Positions 44,811 to 52,605 of a stretch of DNA of 64,000 nt are shown here, in pieces (the stretch's first letter is position 1; each line of letters starts with the position of its first letter). The translations under genes and the position numbers were made by a program. Origin of the DNA: Paenibacillus radicis (ex Xue et al. 2023) (GTDB lineage: Bacteria; Bacillota; Bacilli; Paenibacillales; NBRC-103111); NCBI RefSeq assembly GCF_024722015.1, contig NZ_JANQBD010000012.1, positions 124,001 to 188,000 of the forward strand, read 5' to 3'. The notes beneath the pieces were generated by a model. That model had not been told where the DNA came from, made no database searches, and saw nothing but the letters and a program-made list of their open reading frames with translations.

Positions 44811-46035
44811 AAACCTCCATCTCCCATACTTTCTTTTTATATATTTGAATTATTTCAGTGGTCACTATAGAAATTTCCATTCTTTTAATAACTTCTCTCC
44901 TCATTTTTTTACTCCAGTGAATATCTTGTTCTTTAAGGCACAGGCCTTCTATGACAGCCTTTGTTATACTGTTTTGTTCCAAGGGCAGATAGCTTTTATG
45001 ATCACAAAAATAATATCTCATTGCCTTTCTGAAATTATCTGGTGTAACTAAGCCAAAAGTCCCCATCGTGCCGATGGCAATTACCGGACACTCACAAGAG
45101 ATGGCTTCCAACGCCACTCTTCCTGTTCCCACTACATAGTCACATGTCGAATACAGGTCGGACATATCGTTTCGATTTCCAATATATTGAATTCTCTTTA
45201 AACTATTCGTCTGGTTAATGTACGTATTAATTTCTTCTGCGTTCATACCGCCACCGGCGATAAGAAGACGCACATCGGGAAACGCTTCAAATACATTTTG
45301 CTCACATGCCATTAATAACAGCTTACAAATTTCATACTTCTTTTCTTCCAATCTACTGGCATACAAAATAACTTTGGAGTGTTCGGGAATATCTAATTGT
45401 TCTCTAAGATCTGATTTTTTCACACTAAATTCTTTCGTATCAATCCCATTTGGGATGTAACTTGAATACAAACCTTTCTTTTCCAACCATTTCTGAACAG
45501 GTATACTAACGCTGATTATAGTAGGCTTAATTGAATATTTAAGAAGTAACTTACTAAGAACCGAGTCATTATAGTAGATTCCATGTATCGTGTAAATCAA
45601 AGGAATATTTAGTTTCCTGCATAACTGCATAGCATAAATGCCACTGCTTTCCATATGGGCGTGAATCACATTAATTTTGTTTATTCGAATCCAATCCTCA
45701 AATTTCTGACTATGGATTTTATAGTTATAGATTTTACATGAGAGCATTCTGAACTTACTTTCCAATGGCCCCGAATCTCCAGCTACATACACGGATACCC
45801 CTTGCTCTAATAATGCTTGAGTAAGGGATAGTACATGCGTTTCTGTACCCCCAATGTCAAAAGCGTCCAGCATCATAAGCACCCTTACCTCTTGATCGTC
45901 CAATGATCCCAATGTGGCCATCCCCTTCAAATAATGGAGGTAACATCTGTAATCTTTGTATCTTAATATAGGATGAAGGGACCTATTGGAAAGAAACGGC
46001 CTATAACTATGCCCTTCTAAATTATTGTCCGCCAT
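44797..46035 (-). CDS. GT4-type glycosyltransferase
   Basis: GT-B fold family 4 enzyme. The core starts VLMMLDAFDIGGTETHVLSL, with the acceptor-site loop GGTETH. The donor domain has ILYASRLEEKKYE and VVGTGRVALEAISCECPVIA with the conserved Glu region. The longest frame starts at ATG 46035, but this has no Shine-Dalgarno and sits just after a terminator. The GTG near 45888 or ATG near 45882, after AGAGGTAAGG, would begin at the conserved fold and are reasonable alternatives. Couples with the PIG-L deacetylase by overlap. Acceptor unknown. Confidence 0.82.
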   Translation of the reverse strand: MADNNLEGHSYRPFLSNRSLHPILRYKDYRCYLHYLKGMATLGSLDDQEVRVLMMLDAFDIGGTETHVLSLTQALLEQGVSVYVAGDSGPLESKFRMLSCKIYNYKIHSQKFEDWIRINKINVIHAHMESSGIYAMQLCRKLNIPLIYTIHGIYYNDSVLSKLLLKYSIKPTIISVSIPVQKWLEKKGLYSSYIPNGIDTKEFSVKKSDLREQLDIPEHSKVILYASRLEEKKYEICKLLLMACEQNVFEAFPDVRLLIAGGGMNAEEINTYINQTNSLKRIQYIGNRNDMSDLYSTCDYVVGTGRVALEAISCECPVIAIGTMGTFGLVTPDNFRKAMRYYFCDHKSYLPLEQNSITKAVIEGLCLKEQDIHWSKKMRREVIKRMEISIVTTEIIQIYKKKVWEMEVCELR

Positions 46036-46041
46036 GATTTC

Positions 46042-46072
46042 AAAAATAACCCGAGGCTAAGCCTCAGGTTAT
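46042..46072 (-). terminator. Terminator-like hairpin just upstream of the GT4 gene
   Basis: ATAACCCGAGGC-TAA-GCCTCAGGTTAT (46046-46072, 12-bp stem with one wobble) is followed on the minus strand by TTATTTTTG. It ends a transcript coming from the right, or acts as an attenuator for the GT4/PIG-L pair. No gene lies between it and the GH95-like gene 600 bases upstream. Confidence 0.7.
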
Positions 46073-46199
46073 TGTCTAAATCCCCTATGTTTGTGCGTAT
46101 GAGGGAGTCCAGTATGGGATTATGCCGATGATGAAGTCACCTTCCTTTCAAGGAGATGCCTAACGGTGGTCGGAACACGATCATCAAAAGCAGGTTATC

Positions 46200-46670
46200 T
46201 CGGTTACGGAACGTCATTCCGTTATTTGTTCGGCAACCATCGAATTCATGATTTTACGGAAGTACGATGCGTTATTTCCTCTCTATTCCGCCCAAATGCA
46301 ACATTTGGATGTAAATAAAGCATTTTACTTCCGTTCAACCTTAATGATCACTTGCATATGACAAAATAGCGTATCCACGTTCCCCCAGTGAGGAGCAGCA
46401 GTAATTGGAATCACCAGACACTATGCTCGAAAGCTAATTCGTTGTCAAATAAGACCGTTATAGTTCCTTTATTGCCTCGAAAGCATCAAAAACAGAGAGT
46501 TTACGGAAGCGTTAGTTCCGCTAACTCTCTGTTTTTGCACATATCACCCCTGCTTTCCCCAAATAAAGGAATTCCCGCTTCCGCTATCGCCCTATATTGA
46601 AGCCCCCAGCTTGAATAGAGGAACTATCAGTTCCGCCGATCCTTCATCTATGTGCTAATCGAGCTGGTGA
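46200..46670. repeat. Dispersed triple-hairpin element, copy 2, with additional related palindromes
   Basis: AACAGAGAGTT (46491-46501) and AACTCTCTGTT (46523-46533) form a perfect 11-bp stem. Then come a GGAATTCCCGCTTCC pair near 46567-46582 and GGAACT-ATC-AGTTCC (46620-46634). Order and spacing match 32411-32580. TTACGGAACGTCATTCCGTTA near 46204-46225 and TTACGGAAG/TTCCG arms to 46340 are further relatives. This element fills the gap after the GH95-like gene; no coding region is seen. Confidence 0.75.
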
Positions 46671-46677
46671 ACTACTC

Positions 46678-48933
46678 CTATAACTCCGGATTACGCCCGT
46701 GCTTTCTTTCTATTCTTGTTCTTGCATTTAGCCCGTAGCTATTCACGGCTTCCGCTGTAGGTGCACACGGATCAACAGTCCATTCCGGACCATGCCCAAG
46801 AGCGAAGACAATCTCCTCACCTTTTAGCAGCTGCAGCCTGATCAGCCCCTCACCGATAGGCTCAATTTGAGCCTTAGAACCGGTAACTACCTGATAAGAC
46901 TCTGAAATTCCTGTTCTCAGCAAGCATGGCTCTCCAGCTAAGCTTTTAATTCGAACAAACTGAGTAACGCCTTCTTTTCTTACGGCGCTAACCAGGAACC
47001 CGCCTTCCGCACACATATCATGGATGGCGGCATCCTTCCATGCTTCAGGTACTGCTGGAAACACGCGAATCGTGTTGCCCCAGCTCTGGAGAAGCATATC
47101 ATGAATCGATTGCGCAGCAGAGAGCGGGGTTTCAATAACGGGCCCAAGTTCCCGGTACATCGTAGTTGGAGATAAAAAGCCTTCCCATAGGCGCTTTAAA
47201 TAAGCCAATGCCCTATCGCCGTCTCCAAGCCCTGCCGATATGGATGCAGAGCCTGTACACGAATAGCCTTCCAAATATTCCGGCTTGCTCTGCCAGTGCA
47301 GGAGCGATTTCTCGATGCGCTCTCTATTCCCCGGCTGTTCAGCGTGAATTAAATATAATGGATAGATCATAAGTAAATGGGAGTAATGACGATGCGATTT
47401 CTCATAGGATTGGTCCCTGCCGATCAGGAAGCCTTCACTGTCGTTCTCAGGATATTCGGTGAGCTTCTCCAGTACTTCGCCCCATCGCGCCAGCAGCTCA
47501 TCTCGGATACCAAGTCGCTTGCAGCTGTATATGAGAGCTTCACATCCCCATCTCAGCAGAGACAGATCATAATTGCAGTCTTCCATCACTGCACCGTATT
47601 CGGGCGATGAGGTTGCCAATAAGTGCAGTCTCTGCTCCTCATCCTCGTACAAAAAGTGCAAATAATAATTAATAGAACGCCGCAGTAACGGATACAGCAC
47701 CTCTTCGAGATAGCTGTCATCCATAGTCATCCGGTAGTAGAGCCAACAGTCATGCAGTGCCCATGTTAAATTCCCTGCTTCCGCGAAGCCGGATTTTACA
47801 GTTCCGGGTACAACTACCGGAGCCAATAAATCCAGTGCGGTTGATGTCGGAATACCTGCGGAATCATGACGGTACGGTTCAGCAACGTTGCTTATCAAGC
47901 TATCCAACCCGCTATGCAAGGCTCTCCATAAGGATTGCGCCAATGGCAAACGGTTGGAGGCGAACAGCGGCCAATAGCTTAATTGTACATTCAAATTCCA
48001 GGTAGCGTACGGCCATGGAGTTTCATCCAGCCAAGGTCCCTGGTTATCGATAAGGGCACGGTCTGCCCGGGTAGCCGAAAATAATTTATACATTTGAATC
48101 CAATAAAAGCTCTCCAGCTGCGTATCGGAAAAAGAAACAAAGCTTAACGGGTAATACTCGTGCCAAGAATGGCGGTGAGACTCCCATAGTGATTCCGATG
48201 CAATGGCTGCAACTTGTTTAACTGTAGCCCATGCATCTTTGTCGGCAATTTCTTGCGGATAGCTGTGAGCTACACTTACAATGAGCAAGCGTCTATCATC
48301 CGTCGTTTTTTCTATCCAGGCCGTAGCCGTTTGGCCCCCTGCCGATAAGGGCTGAACCGATAAGGATATTGCCTCCTCTTGCCGGAACAAGCTTCTCGGA
48401 TTAGGCGAATAGGAAGCCATTGTTCTCGTACTGTCTCCATGGCGCAGTCCATAGGATTGTCGCGGACTTACAGCTTCGGCGGCAAACCATTGCCAGAAGC
48501 AGTTCTTTTCCCCTGAATCGGGCTTGGTTTCTACTAAAATAGCCAACTCTTCCGAATGGACGATTGCCTTAATATCAACTTGACCTTTATCCGTGAAAAT
48601 AGTTCCGTTAAGCTCAGCATTCCATAACTCAAGCCTCATCTGGCAACCCGTAACATTCCCTTCGAAAAACAATAGAAAATGTCCAATAGGAAGCCTTGCT
48701 CTGCTAAAACCCGGACTGCCGTGAGAATCATCGCGATGGTCCTGCACATCACTCCGATAAATCTCCAGATGCCAAGCAGCTTTCCCCGGTTCCTTGAACA
48801 GCATGGCACCCATCAATCCGTTACCCAAATAAGGGCTGTCCTCCCACTTCTCCGGACAACGGTCCCAGATCAGATCATGCTTGGCAAGAAATTGCGGCCA
48901 ATCCACATTCAGCTTCACATTTGCAGGTCCCAT
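46678..48933 (-). CDS. GH95-like glycoside hydrolase, divergent
   Basis: The 751-residue (alpha/alpha)6-barrel-type glycosidase has GNGLMGAMLF near residue 40 and a beta-sandwich N-terminal part. The catalytic region contains HRHYSHLLMIYPL, typical of GH95 alpha-L-fucosidases and galactosidases. The usual GWSxAWK segment is degenerate (CTGSASISAGLGDGDRAL), so specificity may differ. No signal peptide, hence intracellular action on imported oligosaccharides. ATG 48933 follows AAGGAG. It is last in an operon with an Lpl-type importer. Confidence 0.85.
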   Translation of the reverse strand: MGPANVKLNVDWPQFLAKHDLIWDRCPEKWEDSPYLGNGLMGAMLFKEPGKAAWHLEIYRSDVQDHRDDSHGSPGFSRARLPIGHFLLFFEGNVTGCQMRLELWNAELNGTIFTDKGQVDIKAIVHSEELAILVETKPDSGEKNCFWQWFAAEAVSPRQSYGLRHGDSTRTMASYSPNPRSLFRQEEAISLSVQPLSAGGQTATAWIEKTTDDRRLLIVSVAHSYPQEIADKDAWATVKQVAAIASESLWESHRHSWHEYYPLSFVSFSDTQLESFYWIQMYKLFSATRADRALIDNQGPWLDETPWPYATWNLNVQLSYWPLFASNRLPLAQSLWRALHSGLDSLISNVAEPYRHDSAGIPTSTALDLLAPVVVPGTVKSGFAEAGNLTWALHDCWLYYRMTMDDSYLEEVLYPLLRRSINYYLHFLYEDEEQRLHLLATSSPEYGAVMEDCNYDLSLLRWGCEALIYSCKRLGIRDELLARWGEVLEKLTEYPENDSEGFLIGRDQSYEKSHRHYSHLLMIYPLYLIHAEQPGNRERIEKSLLHWQSKPEYLEGYSCTGSASISAGLGDGDRALAYLKRLWEGFLSPTTMYRELGPVIETPLSAAQSIHDMLLQSWGNTIRVFPAVPEAWKDAAIHDMCAEGGFLVSAVRKEGVTQFVRIKSLAGEPCLLRTGISESYQVVTGSKAQIEPIGEGLIRLQLLKGEEIVFALGHGPEWTVDPCAPTAEAVNSYGLNARTRIERKHGRNPEL

Positions 48934-48941
48934 CCTGTCAC

Positions 48942-49811
48942 CTACTCCTTCACAGATCCCAAGGTAGCACCTTGAATAAAGTATTTTTGCAAATAAGGAT
49001 ACAATATCACGATCGGCAGCGTCGAGAAAATAATGACCGCAGTCTGCAAAGTCTCGGGATTGTACGGCAGCATGACATTGCTTAATGATCCCATGATCGT
49101 TTCCTGGTTAACGATATATTCTCTCACTTTTAGCTGGAGCGGGTACAGCTTCGTATTTCGGATAAACAATATGGCATGGTAAAAAATGTTCCAATACGCA
49201 ACAGCATAAAATAACCCTACTGTCGCCATGACCGGCTTGGATAAGGGCAGAACAATGCTGAACAAGGTACGGAAATCGCCGCAGCCGTCCATCTTGGCAG
49301 CTTCTCCGATTTCACCCGGTATTTGTTGGAAGAAGGTTCGCACAATGATCAGATTAAATGCCGATATACCACTAGGGATGATGAGAGCCCATATACTGTC
49401 AAGCATGCCAAGCCCTTTAATAGTCAAAAAGTACGGAATCATCGGGGGATGGAATATCATCGTGAAAACGATGCCGACCATAATCGGCTTGCTCATTTTA
49501 AACTCAGACTTGGATATCGAATAAGCAAGCATAACCGTGATCAACATACTAAACAAAGTGCCCACTACCGTAACGAACAAGTTAACGCCGAGCGCGGTCC
49601 ACAAATCATTTTTGGCCAATATAAATTGATACGACGCCAGTGTAAACTCAACCGGCCAGAAGGCGATATGCCTTCCTTCTACCTGAAGCGGAGAGCTCAA
49701 TGAAATAGCCGCCACATGAACCAACGGCAGGAACATCGTTAAAGAAATAGCTAGCAGTACGAAATAATTGGAATAATGAAACACGTTTTCGCCAAACGAT
49801 CTTCTTATCAT
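48942..49811 (-). CDS. LplC-type ABC transporter permease
   Basis: The 289-residue six-helix permease has an EAA loop IGEAAKMDGCGDFRTLFSI and the LplC-branch ending FIQGATLGSVKE. ATG 49811 follows AAGGAG. It is 8 bases from the GH95-like gene, with which it must be co-transcribed. The importer lacks its own ATPase. Confidence 0.92.
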   Translation of the reverse strand: MIRRSFGENVFHYSNYFVLLAISLTMFLPLVHVAAISLSSPLQVEGRHIAFWPVEFTLASYQFILAKNDLWTALGVNLFVTVVGTLFSMLITVMLAYSISKSEFKMSKPIMVGIVFTMIFHPPMIPYFLTIKGLGMLDSIWALIIPSGISAFNLIIVRTFFQQIPGEIGEAAKMDGCGDFRTLFSIVLPLSKPVMATVGLFYAVAYWNIFYHAILFIRNTKLYPLQLKVREYIVNQETIMGSLSNVMLPYNPETLQTAVIIFSTLPIVILYPYLQKYFIQGATLGSVKE

Positions 49812-49829
49812 ATTGCTTCTTCTCCTTTC

Positions 49830-50792
49830 CTAGAAAAGACCTTGTCCTGTAGTTCTCTTGGATAATAAATTTGCGCCCCATAAGAGGATAAATCCTACCA
49901 GTGATTTGAACAAGCCGATTGCCGTTGTCACACTGTAGTTTCCTTCCTGCACGCCCGAACGGAAAACATAAGTATCCAGAATATCGCCCACAGAAAATGT
50001 CATTGGAGTCAATAAAACATAGGATTGCTCGAAGCCAAGCTCCATAAAATTACCAATTTTGATCAAAAATAAAATCATGATCGTAGGCGCCAGGGAAGGT
50101 AGAGTAATGGAGAACAATTGCCTCCACTTGCCTGCTCCATCCACAGTTGCCGCTTCATATAGATTAGGATTGATGCCTGTTAAAGCCGCCAAATAAATAA
50201 TCGCGTTCCAGCCCACTTCTTTCCATATTGAAGAAACGGTAACAATAGTACGGTAATAAACTTCCTTTTGCATAAACAGGATCGGATCACCGCCAAATAA
50301 CGTTACGAGCTTGTTCATCACCCCATTAGTGGATAACACTTCAAACATAATCCCGCCAATAATAACCCAGGAAAGAAAATGCGGAAGATAGAAGAAGGTT
50401 TGAACCGTCCGTTTAAAAAGCTTCTGCTTCGCTTCGTTAAGAAGAAGTGCCAGCACCAGTGGAGCCGGGAAGCCGAACACCAACTGGTACAAGGCAATAA
50501 GCAGTGTGTTTCGTAAAATGCTTAAAAACTCGGGGTAGCTGAAAATAAATTCAAAATGCTTAAATTCGACCCACGGGCTTTTCCAGAATCCGTTAAATAT
50601 TTGATAATCCTGAAATGCGATTAAGGAGCCTAATACAGGCACATAACGAAAAACAAAAAACCATAAAATACCAGGAAAAGCCAATATATATAAAGCCCAA
50701 TGCTTTCTTATATTGTCCAAAATCCGTTGATTCAAGGTCTCCTTCTTGTTTCCGGAACGGGCATTCTGAGGCTGTGTTACTGCAGTTTCCAA
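49830..50792 (-). CDS. LplB-type ABC transporter permease, TTG start
   Basis: About 320 residues. It has KHWALYILAFPGILWFFVFRYVPVLGSLIAFQDYQ-like start regions and an EAA loop LYEAATVDGAGKWRQLFSI. The frame reaches ATG 50828, but that lies inside a 30-base intercistronic hairpin, whereas TTG 50792 is 7 bases after GGAGG. I therefore choose TTG. Confidence 0.88.
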   Translation of the reverse strand: METAVTQPQNARSGNKKETLNQRILDNIRKHWALYILAFPGILWFFVFRYVPVLGSLIAFQDYQIFNGFWKSPWVEFKHFEFIFSYPEFLSILRNTLLIALYQLVFGFPAPLVLALLLNEAKQKLFKRTVQTFFYLPHFLSWVIIGGIMFEVLSTNGVMNKLVTLFGGDPILFMQKEVYYRTIVTVSSIWKEVGWNAIIYLAALTGINPNLYEAATVDGAGKWRQLFSITLPSLAPTIMILFLIKIGNFMELGFEQSYVLLTPMTFSVGDILDTYVFRSGVQEGNYSVTTAIGLFKSLVGFILLWGANLLSKRTTGQGLF

Positions 50793-50822
50793 GGTCCGTC
50801 CTCCTATTCTGGGCAAGGTTAA

Positions 50823-50852
50823 GGCCATATCCGTATGATTACGGGTATGACC
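50823..50852 (-). other. Intercistronic hairpin after binding protein gene
   Basis: GGCCATATCCGT...ACGGGTATGACC forms an almost complete 30-base hairpin with a short loop (ATGATT region). There is no following U-tract. It probably sets a high binding-protein to permease ratio, as the hairpin at 27436-27471 may do. Confidence 0.55.
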
Positions 50853-50860
50853 TTGTCTAA

Positions 50861-52417
50861 TTATTTTTTATTTACTTTCGAATACCATTCATTTGCCTTC
50901 TTGGTTACTTCATCACCGCCGGATTTTTTCCACTTTTCTACAAACTCATCAAATTTTTCGATTGGATAATCGCCCATAATGATTTTAATTGCATATTCCT
51001 GGAAAATCTTATGAGTGCTAATATCTCCGAAGCCATCGAAAACGCTGTTAGGCATACCGTCTGCTGGAAGCAGCTTTTGAGCAGGCTGGGAGATTTCCCA
51101 CATAGCAGGAATTTTTTTGCCGTATTCCGATTGGTTTATAGCGACAATTTTTTTACGGAAATCCATATCCCAATAAGATAAGCCGCTTAAAGCGAACTCT
51201 CTGGATTTAATTTGAGCCGGTGTATCCTTCTCAGCCAAGTACTTTACTTGACCGTTCTCTTTAACCCATGTTTGATTTTCTTGGCCATATAATTGGAAGT
51301 TCTTCCCTTCCTCTGTATACCACCAATCCAAATATTTCAGTACGTTAGCTGCGTTCTTCTCTGCGCTCTTAGGAATCATATAATCGACAAAGCCCATTGC
51401 TTTCTGGGAAACAAAACCTTCGTAGCCTTCGACCTTAGGCACAGGGATGACGATCACGTCGGCTTTCGGGTTTTTCTGCTTCATTGCATTGAAGTTAAGT
51501 GTTCCCTCGCTTGGAATATGGAACCACATTCCCACTTGATCATTTTTAATTTTGGCGGACCAGGTATCGCTCTTGTTCAAGAAGGTCTCATTATCCAAAA
51601 GCTTCTCTTTATAAAGCAATTTAATAAACTCTAAAGATGCTTTCATGTTAGGTGTAATCCCTGAGTAAACAAGCTTCCCATCGACTAAGTTCCAATCCGG
51701 GTAGCCTTCATACATCCCCACTCCATACATGGAGAACAATTCATCCATCCATCGTGCGCCTTCACGTCCGCTTGTAGGGAGTTCATCCTTTTGCCCATTG
51801 CCATTTGGGTCCTTATCACGGAACGCCTTCAGCACTTCAACAAGCTCCGCTTGCGTAGTCGGGACTTTCATGCCAACAGCATCAAGCCAATCCTTACGCA
51901 TCATGATGCCTAATCTTGGAAAGAGATCATATTTAGGAAGGTAATATATTTTACCGTCCGGAGATGCCGCCCGCACTTTATCCCAAGCTTCTTTGGGCAT
52001 CGTTTTCCACAAGTTAGGAGCATATTTCGGAAGCAGATCGTCAAGAGCCAGTGCCGCGCCTTGCTTAATCATAATTTGATCGATATTACCGCCCTGTCCA
52101 TTCGGTCTCAATAGATCAGGAAGATCTCCGGAGGCAATTAATGTCTGGACCTTTTGCGTGTAATCATTCCATGGGAAGGTTTCGATTTTCAAGTTAACAC
52201 CGATCTTATCGGATACATACTTGATATCAGCATCTGATGGTGTAGAATCAGGATCAATCGGTCCTTTAATAATGCGAATAGAATCCGCCGCTTTCGATTT
52301 GTCGGCGCTGCCCTCAGTCGAATTCGTCTCCGTCTTGCTGCATCCAGCTAGCGCTCCTGCCAGAACCAGGCAAGCAGCCATTAATAGAATGCCTTTTTGT
52401 CTTTGATTTTTTTTCAC
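50861..52417 (-). CDS. LplA-type solute-binding lipoprotein, GTG start
   Basis: About 518 residues from GTG 52417, which lies 9 bases after GAGGGG; the longer frame to 52522 adds a non-signal leader. Lipoprotein signal ends LAGC with Cys26. An Asp/Asn-rich DPNGNGQKDELPTSG segment resembles the calcium-like loop in the 10104-11720 protein. First in the GH95 operon. Ligand presumably the oligosaccharide cut by the GH95-like enzyme. Confidence 0.92.
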   Translation of the reverse strand: MKKNQRQKGILLMAACLVLAGALAGCSKTETNSTEGSADKSKAADSIRIIKGPIDPDSTPSDADIKYVSDKIGVNLKIETFPWNDYTQKVQTLIASGDLPDLLRPNGQGGNIDQIMIKQGAALALDDLLPKYAPNLWKTMPKEAWDKVRAASPDGKIYYLPKYDLFPRLGIMMRKDWLDAVGMKVPTTQAELVEVLKAFRDKDPNGNGQKDELPTSGREGARWMDELFSMYGVGMYEGYPDWNLVDGKLVYSGITPNMKASLEFIKLLYKEKLLDNETFLNKSDTWSAKIKNDQVGMWFHIPSEGTLNFNAMKQKNPKADVIVIPVPKVEGYEGFVSQKAMGFVDYMIPKSAEKNAANVLKYLDWWYTEEGKNFQLYGQENQTWVKENGQVKYLAEKDTPAQIKSREFALSGLSYWDMDFRKKIVAINQSEYGKKIPAMWEISQPAQKLLPADGMPNSVFDGFGDISTHKIFQEYAIKIIMGDYPIEKFDEFVEKWKKSGGDEVTKKANEWYSKVNKK

Positions 52418-52524
52418 GATAAACCGCCCCTCGCAATTTAAATAATGAATGTAAAGCCTTGATTTAAATCCTAATGGAATGTGGACAGCCGGGCAACGGT
52501 TCATATTCTCAGGCATATGCAAAT

Positions 52525-52564
52525 AGCAAAAAACCGGGGCTTTTTAATATAAGCATACCGGTTT
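52525..52564 (-). terminator. Terminator of the second AraC regulator
   Basis: AAACCGG (52531-52537) and CCGGTTT (52558-52564) pair with a loop of 20 bases. On the minus strand the hairpin is followed by TTT and further T/A bases. It lies about 40 bases after the regulator stop. Confidence 0.55.
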
Positions 52565-52605
52565 ATTTTAAGCATATCCCTTGAGCAGCCTGCAGTTGAA
52601 GGCTA

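Noticed and set aside
44304..46035. Bacillithiol BshA/BshB pair
   Set aside because: The gene order and PIG-L partner fit loosely, but the glycosyltransferase start motif differs from BshA and no BshC or malate-related context is seen.
46074..46140. Short frame encoding GDFIIGIIPYWTPSYAQT-like residues before the terminator
   Set aside because: Too short, no start or ribosome site; may be a gene relic but cannot be supported.
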